DNA from: Clostridia bacterium
GTDB taxonomy: Bacteria; Bacillota; Clostridia; Oscillospirales; CAG-272
Assembly (NCBI GenBank): GCA_017623375.1
Contig: JAGAPH010000032.1
Span: 1 to 49,386 of the forward strand
Direction: 5' to 3'
Length of the DNA stretch: 49,386 nt
The translations under genes were made by a program, and so were the position numbers. The number at the start of each line of letters is the position of its first letter. Position 1 is the stretch's first letter. Shown here piece after piece: positions 16,896 through 25,833 of this stretch. The notes beneath the pieces are model-generated. The model had not been told where the DNA came from. It saw nothing but the letters and a program-made list of their open reading frames with translations, and did not search any database.

Positions 16896-17105
16896 AAATT
16901 GGGATTTATCGGTGTGTTTGATGTGTACGCACCAACAAAAAACTGTAGGGACAGGCGTCCTCGACTGTCCGCCCTTGGCGATAATGTATCTTAATTGAAA
17001 ACGTTAAGATTTCTTTGTGTTACGAACGGACAGTCGAGGACGCCTGTCCCTACAACAAAGAGAGTGCGAACATAGATTATAAACCCACCGACAAATCAAA
17101 ATTTG
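16896..17105. repeat. MITE-like repeat with a 27-bp perfect inner inverted repeat
   Basis: No gene. The outer ends are AAATTGGGATTTATCGGTG on the left and the inverted CAAATTTTGATTTGTCGGTG on the right, each extending into a GTGYNCGCAC-like motif. Inside, 16945-16971 and 17027-17053 form a perfect 27-bp inverted repeat (GTAGGGACAGGCGTCCTCGA outward). It is one of three related elements in the window. Confidence 0.8.
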
Positions 17106-17121
17106 AAGAACAAAAAATATA

Positions 17122-17150
17122 TTGACAAATCAAGATAAATATGCTATCAT
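17122..17150 (+). promoter_or_regulatory. Promoter of the UPF0316 gene
   Basis: TTGACA (17122-17127), 17-base spacer, TATCAT (17145-17150). It begins only about 17 bases beyond the repeat element. Confidence 0.75.
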
Positions 17151-17222
17151 TACATTGGTTATCATGTGCTAACTAATGTAATTATAATTTTACTCAAAAT
17201 CATATTTTTGTAAGGAGATAAA

Positions 17223-17765
17223 ATGTCGGAGTTTTTGACATCTATACACCCCATTGCGGTGTGCTTCATAGTATGTGCTGCGAAAATAGTTGAGATAACC
17301 ATACAGTCTCTCAAGACCTGTATGATGGTAAAGGGACAGAGACTGAAGGCGGCGGGTCTGGGGTTCCTTGAGTGTACTATCTGGGGTCTCGTTATATCCA
17401 CCATAATCGGAACGCTTGGAGACAATCTGTTTCTTTTACTGTTCTATTGCGTGGGATATGCCACGGGACTTTTCCTCGGCTCTACCATTGAAAGCAAGAT
17501 AGCCCTCGGCACGTCCAACCTTGAGCTTATAGCCGGAGACGAAAGCACTGAAAAGATAATCCAGTATCTCAGGGAGCATAACAGGGGATATACGGTGTTT
17601 GATGGCTACGGCTCTACGGATAGAATGAACATGATATTTATCGTTCTCCCCCGTAAGGAAGCGCCAAAGGTACTCAAGGATATCCGCGCCGTGTGCGATA
17701 ATAAAGTGTTTGTTGTCGCGTCTGAGGTGAGCAAATATGCGGGTGGATACGGAATGATGAAATAA
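17223..17765 (+). CDS. UPF0316 membrane protein (DUF5698/DUF2179)
   Basis: A 180-residue protein with three N-terminal membrane segments (about 10-30, 42-62, 66-88), including AKIVEITIQSLKTCMMVKGQ and a conserved-looking LGFLECTIWGLVIS. A C-terminal cytoplasmic DUF2179-type domain (about 100-175) follows. The family is widespread in Bacillota and its function is unestablished. The gene has its own promoter; the thioredoxin genes follow after 69 bases without a visible terminator. Confidence 0.8.
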   Translation: MSEFLTSIHPIAVCFIVCAAKIVEITIQSLKTCMMVKGQRLKAAGLGFLECTIWGLVISTIIGTLGDNLFLLLFYCVGYATGLFLGSTIESKIALGTSNLELIAGDESTEKIIQYLREHNRGYTVFDGYGSTDRMNMIFIVLPRKEAPKVLKDIRAVCDNKVFVVASEVSKYAGGYGMMK

Positions 17766-17834
17766 AGTCAGTCGATTGGCCGTGTATAAAATACATAACT
17801 CAAAGATAAAATAAATAAAAAAGGAGATATTAAT

Positions 17835-18143
17835 ATGTCAGTAGTAAAGGTTACGAAAAATAATTTTAGTGAGATCAAGGCAAGCGAAAAAACAGTTCTT
17901 CTGGACTTCTACGCAGATTGGTGCGGACCTTGCAGAATGGTTGGGCCTATCGTTGAGGAGATAGCGGGAGAAAGAGACGATATTACTGTCGGCAAGATAA
18001 ACGTGGACGAGGAGCAGGAGCTTGCTATGGAGTTTGGTGTGGCAAGTATTCCCACTCTTGTGGTAATGAAGGGCGGCAAGGTAGTAGAGCAGTCCGCGGG
18101 CGCTCGTCCCAAGGCGCAGATACTCGCAATGCTCGATAAATAA
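17835..18143 (+). CDS. trxA: Thioredoxin
   Basis: A 102-residue cytoplasmic disulfide reductase with the active site DWCGPCRM (Cys30, Cys33) and the cis-proline segment ASIPTLVVM. It has an AAGGAGATATT ribosome site. The next gene is its reductase, 11 bases on, so this is a self-contained thiol-reducing pair. The ferritin that follows suggests an oxidative-stress or iron theme. Confidence 0.96.
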   Translation: MSVVKVTKNNFSEIKASEKTVLLDFYADWCGPCRMVGPIVEEIAGERDDITVGKINVDEEQELAMEFGVASIPTLVVMKGGKVVEQSAGARPKAQILAMLDK

Positions 18144-18154
18144 AAGGAGCTTTT

Positions 18155-19078
18155 ATGTCACACGTTCACGATATGGTGATCATCGGCGGAGGTCCTGCGG
18201 GATATACGGCGGCGCTCTACGCCGCGCGTGCGGGGCTTGATACAGTGCTTGTCGAAAAGCTATCCGCAGGCGGACAGATGGCTACAACCGACGTAATTGA
18301 CAATTATCCCGGCTTTGAGGAGGGAGTGGACGGCTTCACCCTCGGTATGAAGATGCAGGCATGCGCCGAACGCTTTGGAGCGAAAACCGAATATGCCGAG
18401 GTGACGTCTGTGGAGCTCTCGCAAAAGGTCAAAAGGGTAATTACCACCTCGGGAGAGCTTCTTGCCTATACTGTGGCGGTTGCCACGGGAGCTGATCCGA
18501 GGAGACTTGGGATTGATGGAGAGGACGCGTATGTGGGGCGTGGGCTTCACTATTGCGCGCACTGCGACGGCAGATTCTATAAAGACAAAACGGTCGCAGT
18601 GGTAGGCGGCGGAAACACGGCGGCATCGGACGCTTTGTATCTATCAAGGCTTGCCAAGAAGGTGTATGTCATACACAGAAGAGACACTCTCAGGGCGACC
18701 AAGATCTATCACGAGCCGCTTATGAAGTCGGAAAACGTTGAATTTGTATGGAATAGCACTGTGTCCGAGTATATCACCGACGGTCGCATAGTTGGAGCGC
18801 GGATAAAGAATTTAAAGGACGGCAGCGAGAGCGAGCTTTCTTTTGACGGACTGTTTGTAAGCATCGGCAGACGTCCCGTCACTGAGCTTTTCGCCCGTGA
18901 GCTTACCCTTGATGAGGTGGGATATATCATAGCGGACGAGACTACGAGAACCAATATTGACGGTGTTTATGCGGTCGGAGACGTTCGCACAAAGGCACTT
19001 CGTCAGGTGGTCACGGCAGTTGCCGACGGCGCTACCGCCGTACATTTTGCCGAGGAATATCTGACAAATAAAGCATAA
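18155..19078 (+). CDS. trxB: Thioredoxin reductase
   Basis: FAD enzyme that reduces thioredoxin with NADPH. The 307-residue product has the FAD loop IIGGGPAGYTAALYAARAG (about 9-27). The redox motif is YCAHCDG (Cys134, Cys137), where the common form is CATCDG. The NAD(P) loop is VVGGGNTAASDA and the C-terminal FAD motif GVYAVGDVR. It is coupled closely to trxA. Confidence 0.95.
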   Translation: MSHVHDMVIIGGGPAGYTAALYAARAGLDTVLVEKLSAGGQMATTDVIDNYPGFEEGVDGFTLGMKMQACAERFGAKTEYAEVTSVELSQKVKRVITTSGELLAYTVAVATGADPRRLGIDGEDAYVGRGLHYCAHCDGRFYKDKTVAVVGGGNTAASDALYLSRLAKKVYVIHRRDTLRATKIYHEPLMKSENVEFVWNSTVSEYITDGRIVGARIKNLKDGSESELSFDGLFVSIGRRPVTELFARELTLDEVGYIIADETTRTNIDGVYAVGDVRTKALRQVVTAVADGATAVHFAEEYLTNKA

Positions 19079-19117
19079 GCAAAGAAAATAAATAATAAAT
19101 AAAAGGAGACAATAATT

Positions 19118-19630
19118 ATGATGAACCAGAAGGTACACGAATTACTCAACCAGCAGATAAACAAGGAATTCTATTCCGCTTATCTGTATCTCGATTTCTC
19201 AAACTACTTCAAGGCAAAGGGACTTGACGGCTTCGCAAATTGGTATATGATACAGGCTCAGGAGGAGCGCGATCACGCTATGCTCTTTTATCAGTATCTG
19301 CAGAATGAAAATCAGACCGTAACTCTTGATGCCATAGCAAAGCCCGATAAGGTATTTGAGTGCCATATGGACGTGCTGAAGGCAGGACTTGAGCACGAGG
19401 AGTACGTAACATCTCTTATCAACGATATCTACGCTGCCGCTTACGAGGTCAAAGATTTCCGCACCATGCAGTTCCTGGACTGGTTTGTAAAGGAGCAGGG
19501 CGAGGAGGAGACCAACGCTAATGACCTCATCACAAAGATGGAGTTGTTTGGAAGTGATCCCAAGAGCCTTTATATGCTCAATCAGGAGCTTTCGGCTCGT
19601 ATCTATTCCGCTCCCTCACTGGTACTGTGA
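19118..19630 (+). CDS. ftnA: Ferritin (FtnA-type)
   Basis: An iron-storage shell subunit with a ferroxidase centre. The 170-residue four-helix protein shows NKEFYSAYLYLDFSNYF and QAQEERDHAMLFYQYL, containing the metal-binding Glu17, Glu50 and His53, and later KEQGEEE. This matches non-haem bacterial ferritins. Two adjacent ATGs (19118, 19121) are both possible starts behind AAGGAGA. It is followed by a terminator. Confidence 0.94.
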   Translation: MMNQKVHELLNQQINKEFYSAYLYLDFSNYFKAKGLDGFANWYMIQAQEERDHAMLFYQYLQNENQTVTLDAIAKPDKVFECHMDVLKAGLEHEEYVTSLINDIYAAAYEVKDFRTMQFLDWFVKEQGEEETNANDLITKMELFGSDPKSLYMLNQELSARIYSAPSLVL

Positions 19631-19684
19631 GCGCTTTTAAACATATTTTGCGATCAGCGTGATACGAAAACGTTTCGCTGATTT

Positions 19685-19723
19685 ACGCACAAGCTCATTT
19701 TTGTGGGCTTGTGCGTTTTTGTT
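19685..19723 (+). terminator. Terminator after ferritin
   Basis: A 10-bp stem ACGCACAAGC/GCTTGTGCGT with a 12-base loop, followed by TTTTGTTTG. Confidence 0.85.
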
Positions 19724-19756
19724 TGTAAAAAATGTTGTTTCAAGACGTAAATCTCA

Positions 19757-19785
19757 TTGACAAAATACATGCGGTAGTGTATAAT
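19757..19785 (+). promoter_or_regulatory. Sigma-A promoter of the transglutaminase/Dlt-like operon
   Basis: Perfect TTGACA (19757-19762) and TATAAT (19780-19785), 17 bases apart. No other promoter or terminator is obvious until 25.83 kb. Confidence 0.9.
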
Positions 19786-19846
19786 ATATTATGTATAGAT
19801 TTTTTGAAAAAAAGCTTGCGGCAAATGATTTTCGGAGGATTCCATT

Positions 19847-20860
19847 TTGTCATATAAACAGGATCTCAGGGCGTTTTATGAGGATAACGCCAAAAGAAAA
19901 AAAACAGTATTTTTTGCTATAAAGATAACGGTGGCGGTGCTTGCCGCCTGCCTTTTGCTGACTACGGTAATGTTTATCGTCGATCTGTCAAGCGACGGGT
20001 CGTCGGGCGCGGGTAATGACGGAAGCGCAGGAGGCGGTAAGGACAGGACTGCCCCTGTAATAACCGTCAACGAAGGCGCTGATGCCATCTATGTGCTCGT
20101 GGGTGAGACGGTGTCATGGAGAAATGCCGTGAGCGTCAGTGATAATAGCGGCACGGGTAAGATAACGGCAGTGGACAATTCGGGGGTCGATCTTGATAAG
20201 GCGGGAACGTACTATGTTACCTATACCGCATCCGACAGCGCGGGGAACACCTCAACGCTGACAGTCAAGGTCGTGGTCACTAAGGCGCAGTATTCCTACG
20301 CTACGCTTATGAGTCTTGTGGAAAAGAAGGCGGATACGCTGGGTATAACCAAGAGCATGACTAAGACCGAGCAGATACTTGCCGTTTATAAATACGTAAA
20401 TTCCCCCGATAAGTCGGCAAGCACGGCGAACATAAAGTTTGTTGACGAGTCCAATATCCCCGCCATTGACAGGGCAAATTGGCAGAACGATTGGATAGAG
20501 GAGGCGATACGCACCCTCAATAGCGGAGAGGGGGATTGCTATTCCTATTATTCCGTATCCAAGGCGTTCTTTGAGTATCTCGGCATAGAGAATAAGGGAA
20601 TAAGACGGAACGACTCTCAATCGGAGATGTCGGGAACGCATTTCTGGTCGATGGTCAATATCGGAACTTCGGACAAGCCCATGTGGTATTTCTACGACGG
20701 AACAAGGCTTGCGGGCGCATTCCCCGACGGCACTAACAACGGCTGCCTGAGAACGCTTGCGGAGCTTCAGGCTTACGTTCCAAGCAACGGTCAGAGCGGA
20801 TTTTACGCCTTTGACGGCACGGGATATCCAAAGACGGCGACCGACAAAATTTCAAGATAA
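19847..20860 (+). CDS. Membrane-anchored transglutaminase-like protein with an Ig-like domain
   Basis: A 337-residue surface protein. It has a cytoplasmic basic start, one membrane anchor (about 21-46), a Gly/Ser-rich linker and a bacterial Ig/HYR-like domain (about 66-145, DRTAPVITVNEG to TLTVKVVV). A transglutaminase-like domain follows with a plausible triad: Cys231 (GEGDCYSYY), His265 (GTHFWSMV) and Asp284 (YFYDGTR). It could be a peptidase or crosslinking enzyme. The start is a TTG at 19847 with CGGAGGA upstream; no better ATG exists. It is the first gene of the operon. Confidence 0.75.
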   Translation: MSYKQDLRAFYEDNAKRKKTVFFAIKITVAVLAACLLLTTVMFIVDLSSDGSSGAGNDGSAGGGKDRTAPVITVNEGADAIYVLVGETVSWRNAVSVSDNSGTGKITAVDNSGVDLDKAGTYYVTYTASDSAGNTSTLTVKVVVTKAQYSYATLMSLVEKKADTLGITKSMTKTEQILAVYKYVNSPDKSASTANIKFVDESNIPAIDRANWQNDWIEEAIRTLNSGEGDCYSYYSVSKAFFEYLGIENKGIRRNDSQSEMSGTHFWSMVNIGTSDKPMWYFYDGTRLAGAFPDGTNNGCLRTLAELQAYVPSNGQSGFYAFDGTGYPKTATDKISR

Positions 20861-20874
20861 GATAAGGTACAGCG

Positions 20875-22386
20875 ATGCAGAAGAATATTCTTGAATATCT
20901 GGAAAAAACGGCGGAGAGACTGCCCGAAAAAATAGCGTTTTCAACGGGTAAGGAGAGCATGAGCTTCTCGGAGGTGCAGGGGCAGGCAAGGTCTGTGGGC
21001 ACGCGACTTGCGGCATCAGGGCTTTCGGGCGAGAGCGTGGTCATTTTCATGGACAAGCACCCACGCACCGTTACCGCCTTTTGGGGTGTTATCTACGCAG
21101 GCTGCTTTTACGTCTGCCTTGACGAGAAGATGCCTCGCGCGAGAATAGATTCCATACTTGAAAATCTCAGACCGAGAGCGGTGATAGCCGACAAAAAGAA
21201 TTTTGCTACTGCTTCGTCCCTCGGACTTGAGCATACATTTCTTTACGATGATATATGCGGTACTGAATGTGACCGTGCGGCGCTTGCGGACATTCGCCGC
21301 CGTCAGTGCGATACCGACCCTATATACGTGGTATTTACCTCGGGCTCTACGGGAGTTCCAAAGGGAGTTGTGGCGTGCCACCGCTCGGTAATAGATTATA
21401 CCGAGTCACTGACACAAGCCCTCGGCTTTGACGAAAATACGGTGTTCGCAAATCAAACGCCCCTTTATTTCGACGCGCCGCTGAAGGAGCTTATGCCCAC
21501 GCTCAAGCTTGGGGCGACTACATATTTTGTGCCCCGTATGTTGTTTTCTTTTCCCGTAAGGCTTGTGGAATATCTTGATACGTACAAGATAAATACCGTC
21601 TGTTGGGTGGTGTCCGCTCTCGTGCAGATATCCTCCCTTGGAGCACTTGAGGCGCATACGCCCAAATACCTTACCAAGGTAGCCTTCGGAAGTGAAGTAT
21701 TCCCGCGCAAGCAGTATGATCTGTGGCGCGCCGCTTTGCCCAACGCCGAGTTTTATAACCTTTACGGACCTACTGAGGCAACGGGCATGTCCTGCTATTG
21801 GAAAGCCGACAGAGAGCTTTCCGAGGACGAGCCAATACCCGTTGGCACACCCTTTGACAATACGGATATAATTCTTCTTGACTCGGACAACAAAAGGGCG
21901 GAGCTTGGCGCGGAAGGGGAGATATGTATCCGAGGCACCTGCGTTACCATGGGATATTATAATAACCCCGAGCGCACAGACGAGGCGTTCGTGCAGAACC
22001 CTCTCGTCAGCGCCTACAGAGAGCTTATCTACCGCACGGGAGATATAGGAAGATATAACGCGCACGGCGAGCTTGTGTTCGTCTGCAGTAAGGATAACCA
22101 GATAAAGCACATGGGACATCGCATTGAGCTTGGCGAGATAGAAAGTGCCGCCGAGAGGGGCGAGGGAGTCGGACGGGCGGTGTGTGTTTATAACGCCGAC
22201 TCGAAGGAGATAGTGCTGTTCTACGTGGGAGAGACAGAGGACAAGCAGCTTCTTGGCGCTCTGACCTGCGCTCTGCCTCGCTATATGCTTCCCGCGCGTC
22301 TTGTAAAAATGACGGCACTGCCGCTTACGGATAACGGAAAGATAAACCGTACCTATCTTAAGTCTCTTGCGGCGAATGAGAATTGA
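20875..22386 (+). CDS. DltA-like amino acid adenylating ligase
   Basis: An ANL-superfamily enzyme that would activate an amino acid with ATP and load it on a carrier protein. The 503-residue length equals DltA. Motifs are VFTSGSTGVPKGV (153-165), YGPTEATG, YRTGDIG and the C-terminal NGKINR with the adenylation lysine. The neighbouring carrier, MBOAT and SGNH genes make a D-alanylation-type pathway likely, but the D-Ala specificity residues were not verified. It begins 14 bases after the transglutaminase-like gene. Confidence 0.85.
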   Translation: MQKNILEYLEKTAERLPEKIAFSTGKESMSFSEVQGQARSVGTRLAASGLSGESVVIFMDKHPRTVTAFWGVIYAGCFYVCLDEKMPRARIDSILENLRPRAVIADKKNFATASSLGLEHTFLYDDICGTECDRAALADIRRRQCDTDPIYVVFTSGSTGVPKGVVACHRSVIDYTESLTQALGFDENTVFANQTPLYFDAPLKELMPTLKLGATTYFVPRMLFSFPVRLVEYLDTYKINTVCWVVSALVQISSLGALEAHTPKYLTKVAFGSEVFPRKQYDLWRAALPNAEFYNLYGPTEATGMSCYWKADRELSEDEPIPVGTPFDNTDIILLDSDNKRAELGAEGEICIRGTCVTMGYYNNPERTDEAFVQNPLVSAYRELIYRTGDIGRYNAHGELVFVCSKDNQIKHMGHRIELGEIESAAERGEGVGRAVCVYNADSKEIVLFYVGETEDKQLLGALTCALPRYMLPARLVKMTALPLTDNGKINRTYLKSLAANEN

Positions 22387-22427
22387 AATTCAGTATCCTG
22401 AAACACTAATCGAAAGGAATCATATAA

Positions 22428-22655
22428 ATGGAAAAGCTTATTGAAATGTTGACGGAGCTTCACCCCGACGTGGATTTTGCCACGGCAGAGGATCTTATAG
22501 ACGACGGAGTACTTGACTCCCTTGATATCGTTTCACTTGTGTCGCAGATCGACTCCGAGTTCGGTGTCACTATACCCGCCGAGGAGATAATCCCCGAAAA
22601 CTTCAACTCAGCCGAGGCGCTTTTCGCTCTTATCACAAGGCTTGACGAGGAATAA
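22428..22655 (+). CDS. Acyl/aminoacyl carrier protein (DltC-like)
   Basis: A 75-residue acidic carrier. Ser31 in DDGVLDSLDIVS is the expected 4'-phosphopantetheine site. It would receive the activated amino acid from the adjacent adenylating enzyme and present it to the MBOAT protein at the membrane. Only 7 bases separate it from the MBOAT gene. Confidence 0.88.
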   Translation: MEKLIEMLTELHPDVDFATAEDLIDDGVLDSLDIVSLVSQIDSEFGVTIPAEEIIPENFNSAEALFALITRLDEE

Positions 22656-22662
22656 TTGACCG

Positions 22663-24258
22663 ATGCTGTTTGCTTCGTATGGCTTTATAGCCTTTATTGC
22701 CGTAATGCTTGCGGCGTATTATCTCACCCCCGCACGGTGGCAATGGATAACGCTTCTTGTGGGAAGCTACGTGTTTTACGCCTTTGCGGGACTTGAATGC
22801 TTTGTATTCATACTGTTCACTACGGTGTCGGCATATATTATCTCCCGACTTATTGAGAGAGAGATAAAAAAAGAGAACGACTACGTGGCGGCAAACAGGG
22901 ATACCATCTCCAAGGAGGAGCGCAAGGCTTACAGAGCGAGGGCTAAGAAAAAGCGCTTTCACATACTTTTGTGGGGGCTTTTCTTAAACTTCGGTGTTCT
23001 TGCCGTTCTGAAATACTCGGCTTTTGCCGTCTCCAATGTAAATTCGATTATAGCTCTTTTCGGCGCGAAGACCCTGTCACTGCCTTCGCTTATCGTGCCT
23101 ATGGGAATATCCTTCTATACCTTCCAGACAATGGGATACCTCATAGACGTTTACCGAGCGAAGGTGACCCCTGAGAGAAATCCCGCAAAGCTTGCGCTTT
23201 TCGTGTCATTTTTCCCTCAGCTTGTCCAAGGACCTATCTCCCGATTTTCAGAGCTTGGAGCGCAGCTTACCGCACCCCACCGCTTTAACGCAAAAACTGT
23301 GTCCTTCGGACTTCAGAGAGTGCTTTGGGGATATTTTAAAAAGCTTGTCATCGCTGACAGAGTGGTGATAGCCATAAAGACTATGCTTGACTCCCCCGAG
23401 GAGTACAGAGGCGCTTACGTGCTTCTGCTCATATTGCTCTATTCCATTCAGATATACGCTGACTTTACGGGCGGCATCGACATAACCGTAGGTGTTGCCG
23501 AGGCAATGGGAATAAAGCTCGCTGAGAACTTTGACCGTCCCTTTTCCTCCAAGTCCACAAAGGAATATTGGAGGCGCTGGCATATCACCATGGGAAGCTG
23601 GTTCCGCGATTACATATTCATGCCCATATCGGTGACAAGACCCATGATGAAGCTGAATAAGGCAATGGCGGGGAAATTCGGACGGGTGGCGGCAAGCAAG
23701 ACAGTGGCATATATAGCAACAACGGTCACTTGGTTCGTCACGGGACTTTGGCACGGAGCAGCTTGGAATTTTATCGTGTGGGGACTGCTCAACTGCTTGG
23801 TTATTATGATATCCGAGGCGCTTGAGCCGACCTATAAAAAATTCCACCAAAGATTTCCGAGGCTTACCGAGTCAAAGGCTTATTCAAAGTTTATGTCCGT
23901 AAGGACATTTATGCTGATGGGAGTTATACGCTCGCTTGATTGCTACGGCAACGTGGGACTGACCTTCGCCCTTTGGGGAAGCATGTTTACTCTTGGGGGA
24001 CTTGGAGAGCTGCTTTCGGGCGGTATATTTGAGCTTGGACTTGCAGCAAAGGATTTTATCATCGTTCTTGTAGCGGTGCTTGTGGTCTATGCCGTCAGCG
24101 TCGCTTCGGTTAAGGGAAGCGTAAGGGAGCGGCTTTACGGACGCCCCGTGCTTTCGGCGTGCCTGTTTGGCGCTTTGCTTATAGCGGTGATAATGTTCGG
24201 CGCTTACGGTGTCGGGTATGACGCGTCGCAGTTTATCTACGGCGACAGATTCAGATGA
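22663..24258 (+). CDS. MBOAT O-acyltransferase (DltB/AlgI-like)
   Basis: A 531-residue polytopic membrane enzyme that would take an acyl or aminoacyl group from the carrier on the inside and transfer it outward. It shows MGISFYTFQTMGYLIDVYR, FFPQLVQGPISRF, ADFTGGIDI, EYWRRWHITMGSWFRDYIF and the catalytic histidine His364 in TGLWHGAAWNF. It is longer than the roughly 400-residue DltB and nearer AlgI/PatA in length. A charged insertion at about 65-100 (ERKAYRARAKKKR) is cytoplasmic. Confidence 0.87.
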   Translation: MLFASYGFIAFIAVMLAAYYLTPARWQWITLLVGSYVFYAFAGLECFVFILFTTVSAYIISRLIEREIKKENDYVAANRDTISKEERKAYRARAKKKRFHILLWGLFLNFGVLAVLKYSAFAVSNVNSIIALFGAKTLSLPSLIVPMGISFYTFQTMGYLIDVYRAKVTPERNPAKLALFVSFFPQLVQGPISRFSELGAQLTAPHRFNAKTVSFGLQRVLWGYFKKLVIADRVVIAIKTMLDSPEEYRGAYVLLLILLYSIQIYADFTGGIDITVGVAEAMGIKLAENFDRPFSSKSTKEYWRRWHITMGSWFRDYIFMPISVTRPMMKLNKAMAGKFGRVAASKTVAYIATTVTWFVTGLWHGAAWNFIVWGLLNCLVIMISEALEPTYKKFHQRFPRLTESKAYSKFMSVRTFMLMGVIRSLDCYGNVGLTFALWGSMFTLGGLGELLSGGIFELGLAAKDFIIVLVAVLVVYAVSVASVKGSVRERLYGRPVLSACLFGALLIAVIMFGAYGVGYDASQFIYGDRFR

Positions 24259-24274
24259 TAGATAAAGGTAACAG

Positions 24275-25294
24275 ATGAAAAAGAGAGTTATTATAACGGT
24301 TTGCGCCTCTCTTGCGGTGGTGCTTATCCTCGCTTTCCTGCAGTCTCTCGTCGTGCCCAAGTACGCCGACAACAGAGAGGGACTGCTGGTGGGAGAATAT
24401 TACGCCGAGGCGGGTGGACATGACGTTATTTTCGTGGGAGACTGTGAGGTGTACGAGAGCTTCGTGCCTGCGGTACTATGGGAGAAATACGGTATATCCT
24501 CGTATATAAGAGGAAGCTCCCAGCAGCTTGTGTGGCAGTCGTATTATCTGCTTGAGGAGACCTTCGAGTATGAGTCCCCCTCGGTGGTGGTGTTCAACGT
24601 GCTGGCGCTGAAATACGGAGAGCCTCAGAGAGAGGCTTACAACAGAATGACGCTTGACGGCATGAGGTGGTCATCCTCAAAGATAGGCGCCATAAGGGCT
24701 TCAATGACCGAGGAGGAAAGCCTTGTGGACTACGTTTTTCCTTTATTGCGCTTTCATTCAAGGATAACCGAGCTTTCGGTGGACGACTTTGCGTATCTCT
24801 TTGACAGACCAAAGGTGTCCCATAGCGGATATCTTATGCAAAAGGGAATAGATCCTATGGACGGCGATGCAACGGAGGAGGGCAGAGAGCTGCTTGACTA
24901 TACGCTTCCCGAGACGTCCATGGAGTATCTTGAAAAAATGAGAGCACTCTGCGCGGAAAACGGAGCGGAGCTGGTGCTCATCAAAGCACCAACCAATTCA
25001 TGGAGATATTGGTGGTACGACGAATGGGACGCTCAGGTGGTCAAATACGCCGAGGAAAAAGGACTTGCTTACTACAATTTCATAGACGAAACCGAGGAGA
25101 TAGGCATAGATTATACCACGGACACCTATGACAAGGGAGTACATCTTAACGTTTACGGCGCGGAGAAGATGACCGAATATTTCGGACGGATACTTGAGGA
25201 AAAGCACGGGCTTGCCGACGTGTCCCATACCGAGGCACAGGCGGCTGAGTGGCGGACACGCGTTGACGAATATTACAAGGAAAGAAACAGATAA
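24275..25294 (+). CDS. Membrane-anchored SGNH-hydrolase-like protein, DltD analogue, with Cys for Ser
   Basis: A 339-residue protein with an N-terminal membrane anchor (about 5-26) and an extracytoplasmic SGNH-like fold. Block I reads VIFVGDCEVYES, so the usual nucleophilic serine is Cys57. The C-terminal Asp-x-x-x-His pair is visible at DKGVHLN (Asp286, His290). Such proteins pair with MBOAT enzymes to finish acyl transfer onto wall polymers. Whether Cys57 is catalytic is unknown. Confidence 0.75.
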   Translation: MKKRVIITVCASLAVVLILAFLQSLVVPKYADNREGLLVGEYYAEAGGHDVIFVGDCEVYESFVPAVLWEKYGISSYIRGSSQQLVWQSYYLLEETFEYESPSVVVFNVLALKYGEPQREAYNRMTLDGMRWSSSKIGAIRASMTEEESLVDYVFPLLRFHSRITELSVDDFAYLFDRPKVSHSGYLMQKGIDPMDGDATEEGRELLDYTLPETSMEYLEKMRALCAENGAELVLIKAPTNSWRYWWYDEWDAQVVKYAEEKGLAYYNFIDETEEIGIDYTTDTYDKGVHLNVYGAEKMTEYFGRILEEKHGLADVSHTEAQAAEWRTRVDEYYKERNR

Positions 25295-25305
25295 GGAGAA
25301 AATAC

Positions 25306-25821
25306 ATGAAAAAATATATCAGGTATATTTGCTTGGCTCTCGCGCTTATGTGCGCGTTCTTTGCGGTTGCGTGTAACGATGATACCGAGGGAGAGTCAGG
25401 CGTTGGCGGAGCGGACGATAAGGGTGTAAAGGTATATGTAAAATATAACGGCGTTACGGTAAAAATGGGCGAGAAGGCTGACGACGTGATCAAGGCGCTT
25501 GGCGAGCCTCAGAAAAAGACTGAGATCGGCGACTGCGGAGGGCTTGGCGCTCTGGTCAAGTATTCCTATGCGTCCCTTGAGATATACGTTGTGGAGAGCA
25601 AGGACAACGGAAACGTCATAGATCAGATAACGCTGAGAGACGATATCGTTACCACACCCGAGGGCGTGGCTATCGGAATGAGCGTTTCGGACGCCAAGTC
25701 GGCGCTTGGCGAGCCTGATAACGCTACGGACAAGGCGCTTGAGTACAAGAACGGCAAGTACGTTCTCAAGATAGGCTTTGACGGCGATACAGTGAACGAG
25801 ATAAACTATATTACGCAGTAA
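25306..25821 (+). CDS. Lipoprotein with two tandem SmpA/BLIP-like repeats
   Basis: A 171-residue secreted lipoprotein with a basic signal peptide and lipobox AVAC (Cys23). Two similar units follow, about 45-115 and 120-170, each with the pattern GxxxxDxxxxLGEP (KADDVIKALGEP; SVSDAKSALGEP). This resembles the small alpha/beta repeats of SmpA/OmlA and BLIP-like proteins that bind other proteins. It is the last gene before the terminator, 11 bases after the SGNH gene. The function is unknown. Confidence 0.72.
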   Translation: MKKYIRYICLALALMCAFFAVACNDDTEGESGVGGADDKGVKVYVKYNGVTVKMGEKADDVIKALGEPQKKTEIGDCGGLGALVKYSYASLEIYVVESKDNGNVIDQITLRDDIVTTPEGVAIGMSVSDAKSALGEPDNATDKALEYKNGKYVLKIGFDGDTVNEINYITQ

Positions 25822-25833
25822 AGCACATCAACC

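Noticed and set aside
21406-22119. 237-codon minus-strand open frame opposite the adenylating enzyme
   Set aside because: Antisense shadow without domains or a ribosome site.
22663-24258. Alginate acetylation protein AlgI
   Set aside because: Length and His motif fit the MBOAT family, but the carrier and adenylating genes beside it point to a Dlt-like pathway and no alginate genes are present.
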